The notes beneath the pieces are model-generated. The model saw nothing but the letters and a program-made list of their open reading frames with translations, did not search any database and was not told where the DNA came from. Position numbers and translations under genes: made by a program. From positions 1 to 64,000 of the forward strand of contig CAZPKC010000012.1 of the NCBI GenBank assembly GCA_964587125.1: 64,000 nucleotides of DNA, read 5' to 3'. The DNA comes from CAIXLI01 sp964587125 (GTDB lineage Bacteria > Pseudomonadota > Alphaproteobacteria > UBA9219). The stretch's first letter is position 1, and the number at the start of each line of letters is the position of its first letter. Positions 8,372 through 17,600 of this stretch are shown in pieces.

Positions 8372-9103
8372 ATGCTGGAAGTCAACAATCTGAATTTCAG
8401 CTACGTTTCCGGCAAGCCGATCTTGAAAAACGTCAGCCTGAAAGTTTCCACAAACGGCATCACCGTTTTGATAGGGCCCAGCGGTTGCGGAAAAACCACG
8501 CTTCTGCGCTGCATGGCGCTTTTGGAGCCGCCGCAAAGCGGGGTTATCCAGATCGACGACGAACGGTTCGCCTATCCGTGGCCTGAATCCGCCGTTTTCA
8601 CGCCCCCTTGGCCGAAATTGACGACCGTTTTTCAACAGCTTTTTCTCTGGCCGCATATGACCTTGCGCGAAAACATATTGCTGCCGGTTCGGCGGCGCAA
8701 AAACGCGGATATCGCGGATAAACTCGACGCGTTGATCGAAGCTTTCGATATGAAAGAGTTTATCGATAACTATCCGAACGAGGCGTCGTTAGGCCAGCGC
8801 CAGCGCGTGGCTCTCGCGCGCGCGTTGATCCTTGAGCCGCGCTATTTGTTGCTCGACGAAATCACGTCAGCCCTCGATGTGGAACAAATCGCCAAGATTC
8901 TGGCGCATCTTAAAAGCCTTCGCGGCAAGGATATCGGTATTTTCATCATCACGCACTTGTTGGGTTTCGCGCGGCACGCGGCCGATCAGGTCGTGTTTAT
9001 GGACAACGGCGAAATAGCGGAAAGCGGCGGCGCCGATATTCTGAAAAATCCCCAAACCGAGCGTTTGGGGCAATTTTTATCGGTCATCGCGGCGGCAAGT
9101 TAG
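8372..9103 (+). CDS. ABC transporter ATP-binding protein, polar amino acid type
   Basis: A 243-residue ATPase. The Walker A motif GPSGCGKTT is at residues 35-43, and Walker B is YLLLDEITSALD. The Q-loop is FQQLFLWPHMT. The signature sequence is unusual, SLGQRQRVALARAL instead of LSGGQ, but RQRVALARAL is intact. The switch histidine is in ITHLLGFARHAAD. It energises the importer formed with the two upstream genes. Its stop overlaps the convergent membrane glycosyltransferase gene by 4 bp. Confidence 0.87.
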   Translation: MLEVNNLNFSYVSGKPILKNVSLKVSTNGITVLIGPSGCGKTTLLRCMALLEPPQSGVIQIDDERFAYPWPESAVFTPPWPKLTTVFQQLFLWPHMTLRENILLPVRRRKNADIADKLDALIEAFDMKEFIDNYPNEASLGQRQRVALARALILEPRYLLLDEITSALDVEQIAKILAHLKSLRGKDIGIFIITHLLGFARHAADQVVFMDNGEIAESGGADILKNPQTERLGQFLSVIAAAS

Positions 9104-10746
9104 CGTTTCTTTTCAATGAGCCAAGATCGCGCTGCGAGACGAGACGCCTCGCAGGCAAAAACAGGCGGGCTATCCGGCGGATAAAGGGTCGACTTAATCG
9201 TCCGGCAGTTTTTCACGTAAGGGGATAAACCTACAAGAGAAAGAAGCCTCAGATAGGGGCTCATTTCATCCCGAAAAAGAACGACGATGGGTCCCTTGTG
9301 TTTGAGCACCATATTTATGCCTTTAATTCCCAAAGGCGTATTTTGAACGACTGGCATGAAAGCCAATCCGAAAAATTGCGCATGCGATTCCGGCGGCACG
9401 AAAGCCGCCAAATAGCCCATGGGCTCATACACGAAGAGGAACAAGGTATCGGGAAGAACCCACGACACATCCACATCGAACATTTTATCTTCAAAATCCC
9501 GTCGCGACCAGTCCGGATAGCGCGTCAGGGCAAAACAGAAGATGCAAACGAGCGCGGCTGCGCTTAAAGACGCAAAGGCAGGCAAGAATTTCCGATACCG
9601 CGCCGCAAGACGCGCGACGGTCGCCAACGCCACGAGCGCGGAAAGAGCTTCGAGGACGAGCGCGTAGCGAATAATGGGCGTGGTTATAAGCCATCCGATA
9701 TAAGAGAAAACGAGAAACGCGGCGGCAATTCTTTGCGGGCGCGTCAGAATATCGCCGCCCGGCTGCTCCGCGCCCCGCCTGCGGAGAAAAAAATCCCGGA
9801 TCGCAATCCCGCCCGCAACGGCAAGCGCGCCATAGGCTATCGCCATGCGAGGATCGGAAAAATCCGTTTCATACACCGGATGATTATGCGGATTCCATGC
9901 CCAGAAGAACGGATAGGCTATCCATTGCAAGGCATCGCGCGGGAAAAAACGGGCATCCAAGAAATTGAGCGGCGGCGCAAGCCGCGAATGGAAAATCCCG
10001 TTGAACAACGGAAAAACCGGATTGGCATAGCGCTCCCATTGCATCCATCCCCACCACCCGAACGAAACCGAAAACGCCGCAAGCCATCCGATGCAGAAAA
10101 AGCCGCCTGCGCGCAAAGCCGTTTTTAACGGCAACGTCGCGAATAAAGCCAAAACCATGGCTGGGGCGTAAACGCCTCCCGTCAGCTTCGCACCCGCCGA
10201 CAGGCCGAAAAACATTCCTCCGGCGACAAGCGACCCCCACGCTCCTTTCTTGCCGCCTCCGGCATCTTCCGCGCGCAGAATAAACAACAACCCCGCAAGA
10301 ACGAGCATGCCCACGGCGACGTCGTTGCTCACCGATCCGGTCTGCGATATGCCTACGGCGCCTGTCACCGCCGTTAGCGTCCCCAAGGGGATCAAAACGC
10401 GGCGCTCGGTTTCGGAAAAGGAAGCGAACAGACGCGAGGCCAGCCGCAAAACGACAAAAACAAGCGCCCCATACCAAAGCCCCATAACGGCGGCCATCGC
10501 GCGCGGAAAATGGGACAATGGCCCAAGCGCGAGAAAAGCATAGATAAAATCAAGCAAAGGACTGTTGCTTGATTGCTTGTCGACCGGAAAGAAATCCAGA
10601 TCGAGCCGCCCTTGCATCACGCTAACGGGATTATAAAGATGGTAATTCCGAAGGTCCCAACTGACGTCCTGTCCCATAGCGATGGACAATCCCGCGCCAA
10701 GCGCAAGGCAAACAACGATTTCCGCAAAACGGCGCGAATAATTCAT
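9100..10746 (-). CDS. Polytopic membrane protein, glycosyltransferase (GT-C) type
   Basis: A 548-residue protein with about ten membrane segments. The first periplasmic loop, SWDLRNYHLYNP at about residues 30-41, and the following DFFPVDKQSSNSP resemble loops of lipid-linked-sugar glycosyltransferases of the GT-C fold, which use a loop acidic residue for catalysis. Substrate unknown. The start is ATG 10746, preceded by AAAGGA at good spacing; an in-frame ATG at 10782 lacks such a site. Neighbours are an ABC importer (convergent) and a UDP-glucuronate epimerase upstream, so a role in surface polysaccharide is plausible but inferred. Confidence 0.65.
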   Translation of the reverse strand: MNYSRRFAEIVVCLALGAGLSIAMGQDVSWDLRNYHLYNPVSVMQGRLDLDFFPVDKQSSNSPLLDFIYAFLALGPLSHFPRAMAAVMGLWYGALVFVVLRLASRLFASFSETERRVLIPLGTLTAVTGAVGISQTGSVSNDVAVGMLVLAGLLFILRAEDAGGGKKGAWGSLVAGGMFFGLSAGAKLTGGVYAPAMVLALFATLPLKTALRAGGFFCIGWLAAFSVSFGWWGWMQWERYANPVFPLFNGIFHSRLAPPLNFLDARFFPRDALQWIAYPFFWAWNPHNHPVYETDFSDPRMAIAYGALAVAGGIAIRDFFLRRRGAEQPGGDILTRPQRIAAAFLVFSYIGWLITTPIIRYALVLEALSALVALATVARLAARYRKFLPAFASLSAAALVCIFCFALTRYPDWSRRDFEDKMFDVDVSWVLPDTLFLFVYEPMGYLAAFVPPESHAQFFGLAFMPVVQNTPLGIKGINMVLKHKGPIVVLFRDEMSPYLRLLSLVGLSPYVKNCRTIKSTLYPPDSPPVFACEASRLAARSWLIEKKR

Positions 10747-10869
10747 GAATTGAATTCCTTTTGGCGAATAACTATCTTTCACATATCCAATTTATTCAAT
10801 CCTTTTTCTTTTGTTTTCAGACAGCATGTTCGTTTTCGCTTCGCCCACTTTCGGGAAATAGGCTGGATT

Positions 10870-10995
10870 CTCAATTAAGCAAGCTTGAGGCGAAAATCGT
10901 GATTTTACGAATTTTTGCGTGGAGCGTACCGGAGCGTACGTGATCAGCAAAAATTCAGAGAAGCGCGATTTGCAGCCCAAGATCGCTTAATTGAG
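10870..10995. repeat. 126-bp imperfect palindrome between epimerase and membrane glycosyltransferase
   Basis: Two 60-bp arms (10870-10929 and 10936-10995) are inverted copies that agree at about 43 of 60 positions. The ends CTCAATTAAGC and GCTTAATTGAG are perfect over 11 bp, and a second perfect block is GAATTTTTGC. The centre has two GAGCGTAC boxes. The right arm contains the last codons and stop of the epimerase gene. No T-run follows, so it is not a standard terminator; it looks like an inserted palindromic element. Confidence 0.75.
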
Positions 10996-11964
10996 GTTGT
11001 GATATCCGCGATACCATTCGACGAACTTCGGAATACCCTCCTCGATATTCGTCGTGGGTTTATAGCCCAGATCGCGCTCGCTCGACGCGATGTCGGCGAA
11101 GGTCTCTGGAATATCGCCGGGCTGCATCGGTTGAAAATCGACAATCGCCTTTCGGCCCAAAGCGTCTTCCAACAACGCGATAAAACGCATCAAATCTTCC
11201 GCGTGCGAATTGCCGAGATTATAAAGCGCGGCCGGAGACTCCGCGCCTTTGTCCTGCGGCGGCTTGCCGAGCGCGGATAGAACGCCGGATACGATGTCGT
11301 CGATGTACGTAAAATCGCGCCGCATTTTGCCCTGATTGAAAATTTTGATCGGCTGCCCCGATAAAATCCGGCTTGTGAACAGATAGGTCGCCATATCGGG
11401 GCGTCCCCACGGCCCGTAGACGGTAAAAAACCGCAATCCCGTCGTCGGAATGCGGAAAAGATGCGCGTATGAGGCGCTCATCAATTCGTCGGCGCGCTTG
11501 GTCGCGGCGTAGAGAGAAAGAGGCCGTTCGACCGCGTCGCCAACGGAAAAAGGGATCTTGGCGTTGCCTCCGTATACCGACGAAGAGCTGGCGTAGACAA
11601 AATGCTTCAACCCCTTTATGCGCCGCGCCAGTTCCTGCACGACCACCTGTCCCATGAGATTGGATTCGGCGTAGGCGAAGGGATTTTCGAGCGAATAGCG
11701 CACGCCCGCTTGCGCCGCCAGATGAACGATGTGCGTCGGGCCCGACTCGGCCAGGGACAACATGGATTCCTTGTCCGCAATAGTGAATTTATGGAACGAA
11801 AAATTCTTATGCGGCAGTAATTGACCGAGCCGTGCCTTTTTCAAGGCGACGTCGTAATAATCGTTCAGGTTATCGACGCCGATGACTTCGTCGCCGCGCG
11901 CCACTAAAGCCTTGGCGACATGAAAGCCTATAAAACCCGCCGCCCCTGTCAGTAAAACGCGCAT
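10987..11964 (-). CDS. NAD-dependent UDP-glucuronate 4-epimerase family
   Basis: A 325-residue extended short-chain dehydrogenase. The NAD-binding motif GAAGFIG lies at residues 7-13, the catalytic YAATK lies midway, and NLNDYYDVALKKARL near residue 35 is characteristic of UDP-glucuronate 4-epimerases (CapI/LspL group). The signature LRFFTVYGPWGRPDMA is also theirs. The product, UDP-galacturonate, feeds LPS or capsule synthesis. The start is taken as ATG 11964 (MRVLLTG); the ATG at 11988 would add eight residues. The stop lies within the arm of a palindrome. Confidence 0.87.
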   Translation of the reverse strand: MRVLLTGAAGFIGFHVAKALVARGDEVIGVDNLNDYYDVALKKARLGQLLPHKNFSFHKFTIADKESMLSLAESGPTHIVHLAAQAGVRYSLENPFAYAESNLMGQVVVQELARRIKGLKHFVYASSSSVYGGNAKIPFSVGDAVERPLSLYAATKRADELMSASYAHLFRIPTTGLRFFTVYGPWGRPDMATYLFTSRILSGQPIKIFNQGKMRRDFTYIDDIVSGVLSALGKPPQDKGAESPAALYNLGNSHAEDLMRFIALLEDALGRKAIVDFQPMQPGDIPETFADIASSERDLGYKPTTNIEEGIPKFVEWYRGYHNLN

Positions 11965-12065
11965 GGAATACCCCGCGATGAATTTCATTCAATAAACTGC
12001 ATAAAAACGGCATTCACGCCAGAAATATTTTATAATAAACGATCAATGAAAGCGGCTACGGAGTT

Positions 12066-12184
12066 TGACATCCCTCGCTCTGCGCTCCGCTTGTATCTTG
12101 TTGATGCAATAGCTTTTCTGGATCGCGCTGCGCGCAACCGCTCGTGACCGATGCGAGTCCCTTCATACGACGGTCAGTATGATT
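12066..12184. repeat. Dispersed intergenic repeat (R3)
   Basis: Third copy, same orientation as R1. One end reads TGACATCCCTCGCTCTGCGC and the other CGCAACCGCTCGTGACC followed by TCATACGACGGTCAGTATGA. The middle differs from R2 but has a similar length. It fills most of the 280-bp gap between the epimerase and sodB, so only about 85 bp next to sodB can hold its promoter. Confidence 0.6.
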
Positions 12185-12270
12185 TCTCTTTGGCGCGGCC
12201 CTTTTTTATCCTATGCTATAAGCTGTTATGGTTCTTGATTCCTTCCCCCAAATAAACAAGGAGAACGATC

Positions 12271-12873
12271 ATGCCCGCGCCTTTTACCCTCCCTCCCCTG
12301 CCCTATGCCGACGATGCGCTCGCGCCAGTTATTTCCGCGAACACGATGGGCTTTCATTACGGCAAACATCACAAAACCTATGTCGAAAATCTGAATAAGC
12401 TGGTCAAGGATACGGAATTGGCCGCGCTCTCGTTAACGGAAATCATCAAGAAAACGGCGGGACAGATTGATAAAGCTGGTATTTTTAACAATTCCGCGCA
12501 GATATGGAATCACACGTTTTTCTGGGAAAGCATGTCCCCGAAGCAAGGCGGAAAACCGACCGGCAAGATCGCAAGCCTGATCGACCGCGATCTGGGCGGC
12601 TATGACAAATTCAAAGCCGATTTTGCGAACGCCGCCGTGACGCAATTCGGCAGCGGGTGGGCGTGGCTCGTTGCCGAAGGAGGCAAGCTGTCGATCCGCA
12701 AAACCGGCAACGCCGAAACGCCGGTTTCCGGTTCAGCCGTGCCGCTTCTCACGATCGACGTGTGGGAGCACGCCTATTACCTCGATTACCAGAACCGGCG
12801 CGCCGATTTTGTCGCGGCGGTCATCGATAAATTGCTGAACTGGGAGCGGGCCAACGAAAGGCTTGTCTCATAA
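12271..12873 (+). CDS. sodB: Superoxide dismutase, Fe type (Fe/Mn family)
   Basis: A 200-residue enzyme that converts superoxide to oxygen and hydrogen peroxide in the cytoplasm. The metal ligands are His29 (GFHYGKHH), His81 (WNHTFFW), Asp163 and His167 (DVWEHAYY). FGSGWAWL is the family core. The phrase NSAQIWNHTFFW and the alanine-rich AAVTQFGSGW favour the iron form. A strong ribosome site AAGGAG precedes the ATG by 7 nt. A TATAAG hexamer near 12210 may be part of the promoter. The following gene begins about 50 bp after the stop. Confidence 0.95.
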   Translation: MPAPFTLPPLPYADDALAPVISANTMGFHYGKHHKTYVENLNKLVKDTELAALSLTEIIKKTAGQIDKAGIFNNSAQIWNHTFFWESMSPKQGGKPTGKIASLIDRDLGGYDKFKADFANAAVTQFGSGWAWLVAEGGKLSIRKTGNAETPVSGSAVPLLTIDVWEHAYYLDYQNRRADFVAAVIDKLLNWERANERLVS

Positions 12874-12922
12874 GAAAGCAAGCTCTTCGGTCGCATTACG
12901 AAAAGCTGCCGCAAGGTTGGGT

Positions 12923-14554
12923 ATGACGAGTCTTTCTGTTCCTCTCCCGCCGAAAAGACGCGTTTTGTACATCCGCCACAGGCGTAAAGCGGATTTGTCC
13001 GACGCCTTCCGTATGAATCAGGACGAATGGGTCGAAACCCTGTCGAAACTCGCCGACGTCGCTTTGGCGGCGGAGGATTTCGACATGGACGAGCTTTGCG
13101 ACCGCGTTCAGCCCGATTTTATTCTTTACGAATCTCCCGGGTTGGACGCCGAAAATTTAAAAATCGAAAACCCCGCCGCGCACGCGGGCATTCCACGTTT
13201 CGGTTTTCAGATGCAAGACCCCCAATGTTCGACGCGCGTCGGCTTTTTGCGCGTGGTTGAAAAGCTGAATATCCAATGGATTTTCACGCATTTGGCCGAA
13301 GCGTCAATCAGGCAATCGCCGGAATTAAAGGATCGCACGTTTTCCGTAAGCCTGCTGTTCGACGATGCGGTCTTCCGCGACTACGGGCTTCCCAAAGACA
13401 TTCCGGTTAGCGTCTTCGGCGCATCGACCGCGCCGGAAATCTATCATTGGAGGACGGACGTGGTTCGCGATATCGCGGATCATTTTCCGACCTTTATTTA
13501 TACGCATCCCGGATACCGCAAGCCCACGCCGCGCCACAAATTTCCTGTCGTAGGCGAAGCGTATGCCCGTCTGCTCAACCGTTCTTATTTCTCGCTGGCC
13601 GATACGACGCGCTTCGATTATCTCGTCCGCAAGCATTTGGAAATTCCGGCATCCGGCGCCGTTCTCGTCTCGCCGGATACGCCCGCGTTAAAGCCCTACG
13701 GCTTTAAAGATATGGAAAACTGCGTCCTCGGCAAAGGCCGCGCTTTGTTCGATAAAATCGCCGCGTTGGCGGACAATCCGGATTTATACGAAAGAATCCG
13801 TAAAAACGGCCACGATTTGGCGCACGGAAAATACACCGGCAAAAATTGGCGCGGCATTCTCGATTTCTACGAATGCTTCAAAACGCTGAAGCCAGGAGAA
13901 ACCATTCAGCAGCAAGGCTTTCTCGGCCCCTTTAAAATAGTTCCTCTTGGCGCCGTCCCTCTTCCCGCCATTGCCGCGGATTGTCCCGATAGCGAAATAT
14001 CCCTTTCGATCAAAGATTGGCTGCAAAGCCTTTTGAACGGCGGCAGCCTTAACGACATGGAATCCAGACTGTCAAAAATGGCCGACTGGATTTACCACGT
14101 GGAGGAATCCTTCGTTCCCTTGGGAATCATGATGCTGCTGAAAGGCGACACGGGACAGGCGATCGAACTCCTGCAACGTCCCCAAGCCGCGCGCGCAAAA
14201 TCCACGGAATACAACGGATACGATCCCGAAGAAATCGCGTGGCTGTCCTTAGCGGCTTCTCTTTCCGGCAATACCCGTCTCATAAGCCTGACGCGGAAAG
14301 AATCTGCACCCATGCGCCACCGCAGCCTGCGGCGCATGCAATGGCTCGGCCAAATCCTTGCAGCGGGAAGAGATGCGTCAAATCCGCCCCCCGATGTCGG
14401 ACAAAGCTTGCCCGGCGACCGGCTTTCCGTTCATTGGCTTGGGCAAATCGATCTTCAGGACTGGCTCAATCTCATTCGCCGCATTCTCGAAGCAAACGGG
14501 CAAAGCGGCATTCTCAGGATCGACAAATCAATGAGAGGCAAGTCAAAGAGATAG
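12923..14554 (+). CDS. CgeB-like glycosyltransferase with C-terminal extension
   Basis: A 543-residue soluble protein. The first 300 residues look like the CgeB/GT1-like group: DFILYESPGLDAEN early, a nucleotide-side segment YHWRTDVVRDIADHF, and a C-terminal part of that domain GRALFDKIAALADNPDLYERIRKNG, typical of the last helices of GT-B transferases. Residues about 350-540 form an extension without a recognised domain, with a tetratricopeptide-like helix pair around MMLLKGDTGQAIELL. I start at ATG 12923, preceded by AAGG; a TTG at 12863 would overlap sodB. Donor and acceptor are unknown. Confidence 0.6.
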   Translation: MTSLSVPLPPKRRVLYIRHRRKADLSDAFRMNQDEWVETLSKLADVALAAEDFDMDELCDRVQPDFILYESPGLDAENLKIENPAAHAGIPRFGFQMQDPQCSTRVGFLRVVEKLNIQWIFTHLAEASIRQSPELKDRTFSVSLLFDDAVFRDYGLPKDIPVSVFGASTAPEIYHWRTDVVRDIADHFPTFIYTHPGYRKPTPRHKFPVVGEAYARLLNRSYFSLADTTRFDYLVRKHLEIPASGAVLVSPDTPALKPYGFKDMENCVLGKGRALFDKIAALADNPDLYERIRKNGHDLAHGKYTGKNWRGILDFYECFKTLKPGETIQQQGFLGPFKIVPLGAVPLPAIAADCPDSEISLSIKDWLQSLLNGGSLNDMESRLSKMADWIYHVEESFVPLGIMMLLKGDTGQAIELLQRPQAARAKSTEYNGYDPEEIAWLSLAASLSGNTRLISLTRKESAPMRHRSLRRMQWLGQILAAGRDASNPPPDVGQSLPGDRLSVHWLGQIDLQDWLNLIRRILEANGQSGILRIDKSMRGKSKR

Positions 14555-14651
14555 GCCCCTTACGCATACTCGGGTGTTTTGCATTTTTGTGTTAGGTTGA
14601 CCGAATCTATGCGGCCTTTTAACCTCTTTCGCGAAGACTGGGGGGATCAAC

Positions 14652-17600
14652 GTGGAGCATCATCTGCTGGAGTCTTTTTTCCTTTTCGGGGGGCTTCCGG
14701 CCAATGCCGAAAAGGGAACATACATCCCGCTTCTCGTCTTTGCGTCCTATGCCGTGGCGGCATTCGGCTCCTATACGGGGCTGTCCGTGGCGAGGCTGAT
14801 ACTTCTTTCTCAAACGCCCATCAAAAAATACATTCTGCGCTGGCTTGCGGCTTTTGCCTATGGAAGCGGCTTTTGGGCGATGCATTTTGTCGGCATGCTC
14901 GCCTATCAAACGCAAATTGAGGTTTCCTACGACCCTTGGATTACCTTCGTCTCCTTGTTGATTTCTATCGGGATCGTCTATCTCGTTCTGAAAATTACCC
15001 GCGTCACGGAAATGCCTTCCCATCTCAGGATATTCTTGGGATCGGTTCTTCTGGGATTCGGAATTTGCGCGATGCATTATACCGGCATGGAAGCCATGCG
15101 GATGAACGCTTCCCTGCGCTTCGTGCCCTCGTTGTTTTTTCTGTCGGTCCTGATCGCCATTCTGGCTTCCGAAGCGGCGTTGGAGACTATTTTCACCATC
15201 GCTCGTTTTCGCGGCAAGGATTCCGTCATAGGGCGCATTATCGCCGCAAATATACTGGGCGCAGGCATTTGCGGCGCTTACTATATGAGCATGGCCGCTG
15301 CCGTTTTTTCTCCCTTTTCGGATAATTCCTGGGGCATCGATCATAGCTCTCAATTTCTGGCATTGGTGATTCTTGCCGTTACGACAGGCCTTCTTTTCAT
15401 CCTCACTTTCGCCATTTCAAACCGCGCTTTTCTGACCATCGGATGCGGCGCGCTTTTTGCCCTCCCTCTCGTTATCATTATTCATCAGTCTATTTCCGAA
15501 ATGAACATCGAGGTTCAGAATCTCCGGAAGGAACAACTCGGGATCGTCTATCATCAGGAACTGGCCCAACTTCTTCATCGCCTTGCAGACATCCGCGATC
15601 TGGCTTTCGTGATACGCAGGGGCGAATCCGGCCTTTCCGGCCAGTTGGTTTCCGAAACCGGCGAGATGAAAAAAAGCCTCGCAGCCGTCGACGGTTTTGA
15701 TCTCGCCTCCCTCGATAATGAAGCGATCGACCAAGATTGGCAAAGCCTGAAATCGGAAATTGCGGCCTTGCCGGGCGCCCAAAGCGCAAAAACGCCCGAT
15801 GAGGAATTTAAACAGTACTCCGGCGCCTCTCAATCCCTCGTCAATTTCATGAATGAAGTCGCCGACGATGCCAACCTGTCCGCCGAATCCGGAACCGATA
15901 AAGATTTCATGTTCGATTATTCGATCCATATTATCCCTCAAATTTGGCAGGTTTTAAGCGGCCTGCGCAGCGACGCCGCAGGCATGCTTGCTTCCGGCGT
16001 CCCTCTCGAACAATGGACGGATGAAGAAAAATTCAAGTTGAAAAACAGCCTTTACCTTCTTGCGGCATATGACGAGGAACTGGAAGGCAGGCTTAAAATG
16101 GCGAGGCTGTCGAACAGCAAGCCCCTTCACCTGTCCGACTATCACGACCATATCGTCGGGCCTCTTTTGCAAATACTCACGGGCAGCGTCGAACAAATGC
16201 TCTCGTCTCGCGGGCGGGCTATGTCGGGAGCCGAAATGTTCTCGCTCGCCACCGACTCGCTCGCATCCCTCGACCCGTTCTACGACAAACCCACAACGGC
16301 TTTTCTCGACTTGCTGAAGCAGCGGGAAAAAGCGCGCGTATTCTCCCGAAATCTGATGTTTTATTCTAGTTCAGCCGCTTTTGCGGGGTTTATCGCGTTG
16401 TTCGTTTTTCTCAACCGCACTTTGCTGAAAACCGAACGCGCCCAGAAAATCGCGTTGCAGACGCAAGAAGAGCTTGCGGTTCGCCTCGCCGAGAAAGAGC
16501 GTCTCGAAAAGCAGATGCAGGAATACACCGACAGGTTGGAGCTGGCGCGCTTCGACGTCATGGAAGTCAATACGAAATTGAAGGAAGAAGAAGCCAAGAT
16601 ACGCGCCATCATGGATAACGTGCTGGAAGGCATCGTCGCCCTCGACGAATCGGGAGCTATTCTCGCTTTCAATAAAGCGGCCGAACATGTGTTCGGTTAT
16701 AAGTCCGGCGAAGTCGTTGGACAGCCTGTCAGCCTCCTTGTCCCGCCCGAACACAAATCGGCGACCGAGGCGCGCATCAAGCGGTATATTGAAACCAGAG
16801 AAGCCGGCATTGTAGGCGTCGAGCGCGAAACGGTGGGGCAACGCAAGGATGGCAGCCTCTTTCCCGCGATGTCGGTCATGAGCGAAGTCGTTCTTGGCAG
16901 GGCAAGGCTTTTTATTGTGTTGGTCAGGGACATTACCGCGCAAAAAGAAAAAGAGGAGGATTTGCTCCGGCTCAAAGAGCGCGCCGAGACCGCCAATAAA
17001 ACAAAAAGCGAATTCTTGGCAAATATGTCGCACGAACTGCGGACGCCGCTTAACAGCGTTTTCGGCATGACGCGCCTGCTTTTGGGAACAAAACTCACGA
17101 CCGAGCAGCAAGATCTGGCGAACTTGGTTTTGCTGTCCTCGAACACCCTTATGGAAATCGTCAATGATATTCTTGACCTTTCCAAGATCGAGGCGGGCGA
17201 GGTGACGCTCGAACGCATCGGCTTCGATCCGCGTCAGGTTCTCCATTCCGTCGTGCGCGCGCTGGCGCATGCCGCCAGGGAAAAACACGTGCCGATCGTC
17301 CGGCTTTATGAGAACGAAACGCTTCCCTATTTGATCGGCGATCCGCTGCGCGTGGGGCGCATCGTGACAAACCTCCTTAGCAACGCGATCAAATACACGG
17401 ATGTCGGGCATATCGAGGTTCGCGCGCATACGAAGAAACTGGACGAAACGCACGTCGACCTGTGCTGCGAAGTCACCGACACGGGCATCGGCATTCCGGA
17501 GAACAAGCTCGAAAGCGTCTTTGACAAATTCGTTCAGGCCGATAATTCCACAACGCGCAAATACGGCGGCACGGGACTTGGGCTCGCCATTACCCGCGAG

